9,142 bases of DNA from Chloroflexi bacterium RBG_16_51_16 (lineage in GTDB: Bacteria; Chloroflexota; Anaerolineae; Anaerolineales; Villigracilaceae). This document shows positions 1-5,409 of this stretch, piece after piece. The stretch's first letter is position 1, and each line of letters starts with the position of its first letter. The position numbers and the translations under genes are program-made. The notes beneath the pieces are model-generated. The model had not been told where the DNA came from. It did no database searches and was given only the letters and a program-made list of their open reading frames with translations. The stretch spans positions 1 through 9,142 of the forward strand of contig MGNL01000007.1 of NCBI GenBank assembly GCA_001796785.1, in the 5' to 3' direction.

Positions 1-34
1 AATCCAATTATCGTTACCAAGGATGGAGGCAAAC

Positions 35-433
35 ATGGAGATTTCTATATCGACTGAAAACGGCCGTGTTCCTGTCGCCGTCATGCACTTGACAGGCGAC
101 CTTGATTCCAAGACCGCACCTTCATTTCAATCGAAAGCTGATGAATTGATCACGAATGGGACCAAATATATTCTGGTTGACCTGACCCATGTGAGGTTTA
201 TCAGCAGCGCAGGCCTGCGTGCCCTGCATGAGATCTTTAAAAGACTGCGTTCTTTTTCGCCGGACGTGAGCGAACAGGAGATGCTCCGTCAAATTAATGA
301 AGGCACGTACAAGTCGCCTGCCATCAAACTGCTCAAACCTTCCAAGGAAGCGCAAGTCTCGATGAAGACAGCTGGCTTTGATATGTTCCTGGAAAGTCAC
401 CAGGATCTGAACAAAGCTGTCGCCTCCTTTTAA
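35..433 (+). CDS. STAS-domain protein, anti-sigma-factor antagonist-like
   Basis: A small cytoplasmic STAS protein of the SpoIIAA/RsbV type; family members bind an anti-sigma kinase and are switched by phosphorylation of one Ser. I chose the ATG at 35 (132 aa) over the in-frame ATG at 23 because a perfect GGAGG (25-29) lies 5 nt before it. Visible: beta strand VAVMHLTGDLD (res 14-24), VDLTHVRFISSAGL (48-61), with S58 in my alignment matching the SpoIIAA phospho-serine and S57 replacing its Asp, then helix RALHEIFKRL. Residues about 73-95 are an insertion before the last strand (PAIKLL), so the protein is longer than the usual 100-110 aa. No kinase or sigma factor gene is adjacent in the window, so its partner is unknown. 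It ends at an intrinsic terminator. Fold call secure; the regulatory role is inferred. Confidence 0.88.
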   Translation: MEISISTENGRVPVAVMHLTGDLDSKTAPSFQSKADELITNGTKYILVDLTHVRFISSAGLRALHEIFKRLRSFSPDVSEQEMLRQINEGTYKSPAIKLLKPSKEAQVSMKTAGFDMFLESHQDLNKAVASF

Positions 434-460
434 TCCCAACAAATTCCCAAGCAAAGAGTT

Positions 461-482
461 AGCGCTGTTAGGCGCTTTTTTT
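461..482 (+). terminator. Rho-independent terminator after the STAS gene
   Basis: Stem AGCGC (461-465) pairs with GCGCT (472-476) around a 6-nt loop and runs straight into a T tract (476-482). It sits 28 nt after the STAS stop codon. The stem is short (5 bp) but GC-rich and the U-run is strong, so it should end the STAS transcript before rarA. Confidence 0.75.
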
Positions 483-509
483 GATTCAAGAAAACGTGCA
501 TGGTAGAAT
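481..509 (+). promoter_or_regulatory. Predicted housekeeping-sigma promoter of rarA
   Basis: A -35 box TTGATT (481-486, 4/6 to consensus) and a -10 box TAGAAT (504-509, 5/6) are separated by exactly 17 bp. TGG directly before the -10 makes it an extended -10 promoter. The predicted start near 516 gives a leader of about 68 nt to the rarA start. The -35 box overlaps the end of the upstream terminator T tract, so one transcript ends where the next promoter begins. Confidence 0.6.
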
Positions 510-583
510 CGATCACCCGGTTAGAAGAAAAAGTGTCCTTGAAACCGCATTGTCGTTGTTCATTTATCTAGAGGAGTGTCCGC

Positions 584-1990
584 TTGACGGATCTTTTTGA
601 ACATGCGCTTCAGGAGAGGATGAAACGAGAAGCACCGCTTGCGGCGAGAATGCGACCGCGGACATTGGATGAATTCATCGGGCAGGAACACATCGTAGGA
701 GAAGGCAAACTTCTCCGCCGCGCCATAGCAGCCGACCGTTTGTTTTCTTCAATCCTTCTCTGGGGACCGCCAGGAACCGGGAAGACTACCCTGGCCCAGA
801 TCATTGCCAACCGGAGCCAAAGCCGTTTTATCACCATATCCGCCATCCTGGCTGGAAAATCCGAGTTGAAGGAAATCATTATTCAGGCACTCGAAAGCCG
901 GCGCCTTCATAACGAACGGACCATCCTATTCGTGGATGAAGTTCACCGTTGGAACAAAGCCCAACAGGATGCACTCCTTCCACACATCGAAAACGGCACC
1001 GTCACCTTCATAGGCGCAACCACTGAGAATCCCTATTTCGAAGTCATCAAGGCTCTCATATCGAGATCGCGTGTGTTTCAACTTCGTAATTTAAATCCCA
1101 TAGAAACGGGCATACTCATCGATCGAGCCCTAAAAAACGAGGAACGCGGGTACGGAACGCGGACCATCAAACTTGACCCGGCTGCACGTTCTCACCTGGT
1201 CGAGGTGGCGGGCGGTGATGCACGTAACGCCTTGAATGCGCTCGAGCTAGCCGTGGAATCGACCGCACCCGATACCGACGGCGCGATCCATATCACACTG
1301 GATGTAGCCCAGGAATCCATTCAAAGGCGGGCCGTCTTGTATGATAAGGACGGTGATGCTCATTACGATACGATCTCCGCATTTATTAAATCCGTGCGCG
1401 GATCCGACCCTGATGCAGCCCTGTATTGGCTGGCGAAGATGCTGTATGCCGGAGAAGATCCCAAGTTCATCCTGCGGCGGCTTATCATCCTGGCAGGTGA
1501 GGATATTGGGCTGGCCGATCCCCAGGGTCTGGTGGTTGCTTCAGCAGCTGCCCAGGCGTTCGACTACGTTGGATTGCCCGAAGGTATTTACCCGATCGTT
1601 GAAGCCACGCTTTACCTGGCAACCGCACCCAAATCCAACAGCGGGACCTCTTATTTCAAAGCCATGCAGAAATTACAGGAGGAAGGACAAATCTCGGTTC
1701 CCCGGCACCTCATGGACAGCAACCGCGATGGAGATGCAACCACCCATGGAAGAGATTACATATACCCTCATGATATGGAGGGGCATTTCACACCACAGCA
1801 ATACCTTCCCAAAAAACTTCTGGGCACCTACTTCTATAAACCCGCCGATCAGGGATATGAATCTGAAGTGATCAGTCGATTGGAGAAATGGCGGGAGGCG
1901 CAAAGGCAAGCATTGGGCATCACAAGCCTTGAAGAAGTCCCGGAACTTACGCCGGACCAAATCATAGAATTGAAAAGACAAATAAAATAG
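584..1990 (+). CDS. rarA: Replication-associated recombination protein A (RarA/MgsA), AAA+ ATPase
   Basis: A clamp-loader-like AAA+ ATPase of the RarA/MgsA/WRNIP1 family, known to act in the cytoplasm at stalled replication forks. The start is a TTG at 584; GAGGAG (571-576) lies 7 nt before it and no better start exists. At 468 aa it is close to the usual 430-450. Domains in order: N-terminal RPRTLDEFIGQEHIVG (res 25-39); Walker A GPPGTGKT (61-68); Walker B with box LFVDEVHRWNK (115-125, Trp where most members have Phe); sensor 1 GATTENP (144-150); arginine-finger region SRSRVF (160-165); sensor 2 region GGDARNALNALE; and the C-terminal tetramerisation domain, including GEDIGLADP, the ATLYLATAPKSNS stretch and the closing QQYLPKKLLG ... 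DQGYE. All key residues are present. It is followed after 6 nt by a histidine phosphatase, probably co-transcribed. Confidence 0.97.
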   Translation: MTDLFEHALQERMKREAPLAARMRPRTLDEFIGQEHIVGEGKLLRRAIAADRLFSSILLWGPPGTGKTTLAQIIANRSQSRFITISAILAGKSELKEIIIQALESRRLHNERTILFVDEVHRWNKAQQDALLPHIENGTVTFIGATTENPYFEVIKALISRSRVFQLRNLNPIETGILIDRALKNEERGYGTRTIKLDPAARSHLVEVAGGDARNALNALELAVESTAPDTDGAIHITLDVAQESIQRRAVLYDKDGDAHYDTISAFIKSVRGSDPDAALYWLAKMLYAGEDPKFILRRLIILAGEDIGLADPQGLVVASAAAQAFDYVGLPEGIYPIVEATLYLATAPKSNSGTSYFKAMQKLQEEGQISVPRHLMDSNRDGDATTHGRDYIYPHDMEGHFTPQQYLPKKLLGTYFYKPADQGYESEVISRLEKWREAQRQALGITSLEEVPELTPDQIIELKRQIK

Positions 1991-1996
1991 GTCATC

Positions 1997-2623
1997 ATGC
2001 CACTTTTATTGCTTATCCGGCACGGGGAAAATGATTATTCGAAAAAAATGCGGATTGCAGGTCGTATGCCAGGTGTGCACTTAAACGCTGCTGGTCTCAA
2101 GCAAGCAGAGAGCCTGGCAGAAGCCCTAGCCAAGGCACCGATCAAAGCGATCTATTCAAGCCCACTTGAACGTGCAAAAGAGACGGCGCTGCCCATCGCC
2201 AAGGCAAGTGGAATTAGAATCATCACCGAAAAAGGGATCCTGGAGTCCGATGTTGGGGATTGGCAGGGAAAATCCATCCGAAGGCTGGCCCTCAACCGAT
2301 ACTGGCAGATCGTCCAGCGTACGCCTTCCCGGGCTGGACATCCTGGAGGCGAGACATTCCTTCAGTCTCAAACCCGCATGGTTTCAACGCTGGATACGAT
2401 CTGTAAGAAATACAAGGGAGTCGAGTTGATCGTGTGCGTGTCTCACGCGGATATGATCAAACTGGCAATTGCTCACTACATTGGTCTCCCCCTGGACAAA
2501 TTCCAGCGTCTGGCGTGTGATACCGGCTCTGCAAGTTTGTTGATGATCACTGAGAGCAGTGCGCAATTATTATGGATAAACCGCCGCCCACCCTTCGATC
2601 TCAGTAAATTCGGACGGAAATAG
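1997..2623 (+). CDS. Histidine phosphatase superfamily protein (phosphoglycerate-mutase-like)
   Basis: A branch-1 histidine phosphatase of 208 aa, predicted cytosolic. The catalytic core is visible: LIRHGEN (res 6-12) with nucleophile His9 and Arg8, the second Arg in YSSPLERAKET (Arg59), the acid residue in ILESDVGDW (Glu83) and the second catalytic His in VSHADMIKLA (His150). The sequence AGRMPGVHLNAAGLKQAE and the C-terminal AHYIGLPLDKFQRL look like the subfamily annotated in actinobacteria as MSMEG_4193-type putative phosphomutase (from memory). Substrate unknown. The start lies 6 nt after the rarA stop with only a weak Shine-Dalgarno (ATAGGT), so it probably depends on read-through or translational coupling from rarA. 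A role beside RarA cannot be inferred from sharing a transcript. Confidence 0.9.
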   Translation: MPLLLLIRHGENDYSKKMRIAGRMPGVHLNAAGLKQAESLAEALAKAPIKAIYSSPLERAKETALPIAKASGIRIITEKGILESDVGDWQGKSIRRLALNRYWQIVQRTPSRAGHPGGETFLQSQTRMVSTLDTICKKYKGVELIVCVSHADMIKLAIAHYIGLPLDKFQRLACDTGSASLLMITESSAQLLWINRRPPFDLSKFGRK

Positions 2624-2718
2624 GACCGGGCGGAGTTAATCCTCGGAACGGCTCGAACTCATTACACCTTCCCGACGAATTTCCCTATTAGAATATTTTC
2701 TTATCGGAATAAATTCAA

Positions 2719-3090
2719 CTACTTGTTAAACTCGGGATTCCGGCTTGTATATAGTCCAATCCGGTTTCCCGATGGATCCTTGAAAATTCCGTACCAGCCA
2801 ATGTTTGGAATTTCGGTCTTGCCTTGAACCGTTAATCCACCAAGTTTCGCGGCTGCCTTTAGATCCGCTTCGATATCTTCACTAGCGACGTAGAAAATGA
2901 TTTCCCCAGCTTTGAATTCGTCGCCAATCGTATTAAAACCGCCCGAAGAGCCAGAGCCAGCATCCCACTGGACATATTTCAGCTCGGGATCATACTCAAT
3001 TTGCCAACCGAACAAGTCATGATAAAACTTGCCTGCTTTTTTCTGATCGGCAGCAGGCAGCTCGATGTGTACGATATTTCTTTTAGTCAT
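2719..3090 (-). CDS. VOC (glyoxalase/bleomycin-resistance fold) family protein
   Basis: A 123-aa protein with one vicinal-oxygen-chelate domain of two beta-alpha-beta-beta-beta repeats. The first begins IVHIELPAADQKKAGKFY (His8 a candidate metal ligand) and contains DLFGW; the second begins EIIFYVASEDIEADLKAA and closes with GIFKDPSGNRIGLYTS. That last segment is the usual GxFxDPxGNxIGL signature; the Glu metal ligand of true glyoxalases (NxIEL) is Gly here, so a glyoxalase I role is unlikely. The start chosen (complement of 3088-3090) has GAGGAG (3097-3102) 6 nt upstream. A longer open frame reaches a TTG at 3159, but that would translate through the promoter and gives an atypical leader. 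It is a single-gene unit, convergent with the phosphatase and divergent from fabG. Substrate unknown. Confidence 0.9.
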   Translation of the reverse strand: MTKRNIVHIELPAADQKKAGKFYHDLFGWQIEYDPELKYVQWDAGSGSSGGFNTIGDEFKAGEIIFYVASEDIEADLKAAAKLGGLTVQGKTEIPNIGWYGIFKDPSGNRIGLYTSRNPEFNK

Positions 3091-3130
3091 CCTACACTCC
3101 TCTCTCCCAAACATTAGTGGTATAAGAAAT

Positions 3131-3159
3131 ATTATAGAACAAATATTCTGTTTTAACAA
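3131..3159 (-). promoter_or_regulatory. Predicted promoter of the VOC gene
   Basis: On the minus strand a -35 box TTGTTA (complement of 3154-3159) and a perfect -10 box TATAAT (complement of 3131-3136) are 17 bp apart. The predicted start near 3124 leaves a leader of about 34 nt to the ATG at 3090, with the GAGGAG ribosome site inside it. This is the best housekeeping promoter in the window. Confidence 0.75.
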
Positions 3160-3356
3160 GGTCGGCTGAAATACGAATTGTGCGCTCCGCCTATTATATT
3201 CAGCTTAAACCTTGAGCAACCCTGTGTTTACCACAAAAGAATTACCTCACCCAGAAGGCGATCCCATTTATATAAACATTCAGATATAAGCATTGGTAAT
3301 GGCTGTATACAATTTTGCGAGTTAAGACATGATGTATAATCTTTCACGACCAAACC
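3160..3356. promoter_or_regulatory. Divergent intergenic region between the VOC gene and fabG
   Basis: This AT-rich stretch separates the two divergent transcription units. Its right end carries the fabG -10 candidate; its left end borders the VOC promoter. I see no credible open frame, hairpin terminator, tRNA or riboswitch fold. The runs TATATAAAC (near 3270) and GTATACAAT (near 3305) are AT-rich and could be extra -10 elements, but neither has a matching -35. Confidence 0.4.
3335..3340 (+). promoter_or_regulatory. Candidate -10 element of the fabG operon
   Basis: A perfect TATAAT ends 16 nt before the first fabG ATG. The -35 is poor: TTTTGC at 3313-3318 (16-bp spacer) is the best I find. 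If used, transcription would start near 3347, giving a leader of only about 10 nt to the ATG at 3357, or 22 nt to the ATG at 3369. Strength and use are uncertain. Confidence 0.45.
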
Positions 3357-4115
3357 ATGGCCGAATCTATGACATTGGAAAATAAAGTCGCACTGATCAC
3401 GGGCGGATCGCGCGGAATTGGGCGCGCCATCGCCCTGGAATTCGCAGCACGCGGCGCGTCTGTTGTGGTGAACTACCACACCGCCTCCCAAGCCGCCGAC
3501 GAAGTTGTCCAGAAGATCAAGGACACTCACGGTAAAGCATCCGCGTATCAGGCGGATGTATCGGACCTCAAGCAGGCGGAGGGGCTGGTCAAGTTTACAG
3601 TGGATACATTCGGTGATCTTCAAATACTCATTAATAATGCGGGAATCACCCGGGATCAATTGATCATGCTCATGCCAGAATCAGATTGGGATGCGGTCAT
3701 AACGACCAACTTGAAAAGCACCTTCAATTGCTCCAAAGCTGCAGTTAAACACATGATTCGCAAACGTTATGGGCGGATCATTAACATCGCCTCGGTCGCG
3801 GGTCAGATGGGCAACCCCGGTCAGACCAATTATTCTGCGTCCAAGGGGGGCCAGATCGCCTTTACAAAATCTCTGGCACGTGAGGTGGCTGGAAGGAAAA
3901 TAACGGTCAATGCGATCGCTCCCGGCTTTATTGATACTGAGATCCTTGATGCGATGCAGCCGGAGACATTGGAGGCAGCCCTAAAACTAGTGCCGCTGGC
4001 GCGCAAAGGCAAACCCGAGGAAGTCGCGTATGCTGCTGCTTTCCTGGCTTCTGATCAGGCAGCCTTCATCACCGGGCAGGTCCTGGGTGTGGACGGCGGA
4101 ATGGCAATGATGTAG
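3357..4115 (+). CDS. fabG: 3-oxoacyl-[acyl-carrier-protein] reductase FabG
   Basis: A short-chain dehydrogenase/reductase predicted to reduce 3-oxoacyl-ACP with NADPH in cytoplasmic fatty-acid elongation. Residues from the first ATG (252 aa): cofactor motif TGGSRGIG (15-22), NNAG (93-96), and a complete catalytic tetrad Asn118, Ser146 (IASVAG), Tyr159 and Lys163 (YSASK). TVNAIAPGFIDTE (183-195) and the C-terminal TGQVLGVDGGMAMM are typical of FabG and favour it over a general SDR. Start is ambiguous: ATG 3357, or ATG 3369 giving MTLENKVALITGG, which matches the family N-terminus better. Neither has a Shine-Dalgarno. It heads the run with Asp23, nusB and tat genes; the next start follows after 8 nt. 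The FabG call is strong but related SDRs acting on other substrates cannot be excluded. Confidence 0.92.
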   Translation: MAESMTLENKVALITGGSRGIGRAIALEFAARGASVVVNYHTASQAADEVVQKIKDTHGKASAYQADVSDLKQAEGLVKFTVDTFGDLQILINNAGITRDQLIMLMPESDWDAVITTNLKSTFNCSKAAVKHMIRKRYGRIINIASVAGQMGNPGQTNYSASKGGQIAFTKSLAREVAGRKITVNAIAPGFIDTEILDAMQPETLEAALKLVPLARKGKPEEVAYAAAFLASDQAAFITGQVLGVDGGMAMM

Positions 4116-4123
4116 GAGTTACT

Positions 4124-4486
4124 ATGAGTGAGTACCCGGAAACACATGGAAATACGACGGTATCCCCAGAAGTGCTGGTGACCATCGCACGCCTGGCGGC
4201 CTTGAGCGTGCCAGGTGTAAGCGGGTTAGCGCCGGTTCCCGGAGGTGTTAATCGTCTTTTCCGACGCGGCTTGACCGAAGGCGTGCATATCGAGACAAAT
4301 GAGAATGTCGCGACCGTGGACCTTTACTTGGTCGTAAAAAACGAGGTCAACATTCGCGACATCAGCCGGAACGTCCAGCAACAAGTTGCACGCGCCTTGC
4401 AGGAAATGGTGGGAATGGATGTCGGAAGCGTCAACATCCATATCGAAGATATGGATTTTGGAGTCGATGAGGTCCAATCCACGTGA
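4124..4486 (+). CDS. Asp23/Gls24 family envelope-stress-like protein
   Basis: A 120-aa member of the Asp23/Gls24 (DUF322, YqhY-like) family. Visible features: the N-terminal VSPEVLVTIARLAALSVPGV (res 13-32), a middle VHIETNENVATVDLYLVVK beta region, the helix VQQQVARALQEMVGMDV and the closing VNIHIEDMDF strand. No signal peptide or membrane segment is seen, so it is cytosolic, perhaps membrane-associated through partners as in Staphylococcus Asp23. AGGAG (4114-4118), which overlaps the fabG stop codon, lies 5 nt before the ATG, so translation is coupled to fabG. In Bacillus the family member YqhY sits between accBC and nusB; here it lies between fabG and nusB, which supports a link with lipid metabolism or the envelope. 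The biochemical role is not settled. Confidence 0.92.
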   Translation: MSEYPETHGNTTVSPEVLVTIARLAALSVPGVSGLAPVPGGVNRLFRRGLTEGVHIETNENVATVDLYLVVKNEVNIRDISRNVQQQVARALQEMVGMDVGSVNIHIEDMDFGVDEVQST

Positions 4487-4914
4487 AACTTCGAACCAAG
4501 GCTCGCGGGCTCGCCCTCCAGGCGCTTTACGAAATTGATCTCTGCAACCACACCCCCGCGGAAGTCCTGCAAGCCCGGTTGGAGGAAACTCCCCTTCCAG
4601 ACGAATTAGCAGATTTTGCCCGTCAGATCATTTTCGGTGTGCTTCCTTTGACCCATGATCTCGATATATTGATTGCAAAGTATGCACCGGAATGGCCGCT
4701 CGATCAGATCGCGGCGATCGACCGTAATATCCTGCGCATTGCTTTCTGGGAGTTTGCAATCCAAATGGAGACACCGATGAAAGTAGCGATCAACGAGGCG
4801 GTTGAATTAGCCAAGCTTTACGGTTCCGATTCAACACCCCGGTTCGTCAACGGCGTGCTCGGATCGCTTGCGCGCCACCAGGAAGATATCCGATCCAATT
4901 TGCAAAAGGCTTAG
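4483..4914 (+). CDS. nusB: Transcription antitermination factor NusB
   Basis: NusB joins NusE (S10) on boxA RNA in antitermination complexes, chiefly on rRNA operons. This 143-aa all-helical protein shows the family pattern: N-terminal RTKARGLALQALYEID (res 4-19) with the Arg/Lys-rich RNA-binding start, WPLDQIAAIDRNILRIAFWE (71-90), and PMKVAINEAVELAKLYGSD (98-116) followed by RFVNGVLGSLAR (120-131). The length is typical. The GTG start at 4483 overlaps the Asp23 stop by 4 nt (GTGA), a classic coupled junction, with GAGG (4469-4472) 10 nt upstream. The tatB-like start follows its stop after 2 nt. Confidence 0.97.
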   Translation: MKLRTKARGLALQALYEIDLCNHTPAEVLQARLEETPLPDELADFARQIIFGVLPLTHDLDILIAKYAPEWPLDQIAAIDRNILRIAFWEFAIQMETPMKVAINEAVELAKLYGSDSTPRFVNGVLGSLARHQEDIRSNLQKA

Positions 4915-4916
4915 AA

Positions 4917-5360
4917 ATGGAAGTACTTGGAATCGGACCATCTGAGCTGGTCCTGGTCGTTTTGATCGCACTGATCGTCCTCGGACCCAAAGATATGCAG
5001 AAAGCCGGCCGAACCGTGGGCCAATGGCTGAACGCACTCGTCCACTCTGACAGTTGGAAGGTGGTGCAGAAGACGTCCCATGAATTAAGGAACCTGCCTA
5101 CTAACCTGATGCGGGAAGCCAACCTGGAGATGATCAAAACCGAGGCAGATATCCGGAAAGCCATTCGTGCTCAACAAACACCGGGCAGCTCAGGCGAGAC
5201 CAACCCTCTGGACATTACAACTGCCGCGTCCAGGCAAAATTCCATCAGCGACGCACCGAGTCACGAGAATGAGAGTGCTGGATCAACCGATAAGACCGAG
5301 CATACGATTCAACCTCCACGGCTTACTGGCAATAAAGAACGGACACAGAAAGGGGATTGA
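4917..5360 (+). CDS. tatB: Sec-independent protein translocase TatA/TatB family protein, TatB-like
   Basis: A 147-aa membrane component of the twin-arginine translocase. Residues 1-24 form a short N-terminal membrane helix with the conserved Glu10 near its start (GPSELVLVVLIALIV) and a hinge VLGP (21-24). GP at the hinge resembles TatB; TatA proteins usually have FG there. An amphipathic helix follows (KDMQKAGRTVGQWLNAL, 25-41), then a charged helical stretch to about res 87 and a polar, probably disordered tail rich in Ser, Thr, Glu and Pro (88-147). TatB with TatC forms the signal-peptide receptor. AAAAGG (4904-4909) lies 7 nt before the ATG; nusB ends 2 nt upstream. A bifunctional TatA/B role is possible, since no second TatA-type gene is in the window. 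Confidence 0.87.
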   Translation: MEVLGIGPSELVLVVLIALIVLGPKDMQKAGRTVGQWLNALVHSDSWKVVQKTSHELRNLPTNLMREANLEMIKTEADIRKAIRAQQTPGSSGETNPLDITTAASRQNSISDAPSHENESAGSTDKTEHTIQPPRLTGNKERTQKGD

Positions 5361-5369
5361 TCCATCCCC
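5352..5369 (+). other. Stem-loop across the tatB stop codon
   Basis: GGGGAT (5352-5357) pairs perfectly with ATCCCC (5364-5369) around a 6-nt loop that begins with the tatB stop TGA. No T tract follows, so it is not an intrinsic terminator. It may protect a processed end or tune tatB/tatC expression. Immediately downstream, CAATTA (5375-5380) can pair with TAATTG (5396-5401), close to the tatC start. Confidence 0.4.
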
Positions 5370-5409
5370 AACGCCAATTAGATAACGGCATGCGTTAATT
5401 GAAATACTC

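Noticed and set aside
1341..1871. 176-codon plus-strand open frame within rarA
   Set aside because: Composition is rich in Trp, Cys, Arg and Pro, typical of an out-of-frame reading, and it lies wholly within conserved RarA sequence.
2677..2716. GAATTT ... AAATTC inverted repeat between the convergent phosphatase and VOC genes, possible two-way terminator
   Set aside because: The arms are AT-only, only 6 bp, with a 28-nt loop and mismatched interior; no GC stem or clean T tract is present. The convergent junction of about 95 nt shows no convincing terminator.
2719..3159. Longer VOC protein starting at the TTG complementary to 3157-3159
   Set aside because: That TTG is the -35 box of a strong promoter and the extra 23 residues do not look like the family; the ATG at 3090 has its own GAGGAG.
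3266..3316. TATATAAAC and GTATACAAT as further promoters for fabG
   Set aside because: Neither has a recognisable -35 at 16-18 bp, and AT-rich intergenic DNA gives such strings by chance.
3228..3659. 143-codon open frame on the minus strand across the fabG start
   Set aside because: It overlaps a certain fabG frame in antisense, has Cys-rich, family-less sequence and no Shine-Dalgarno; it is a shadow of the coding strand.
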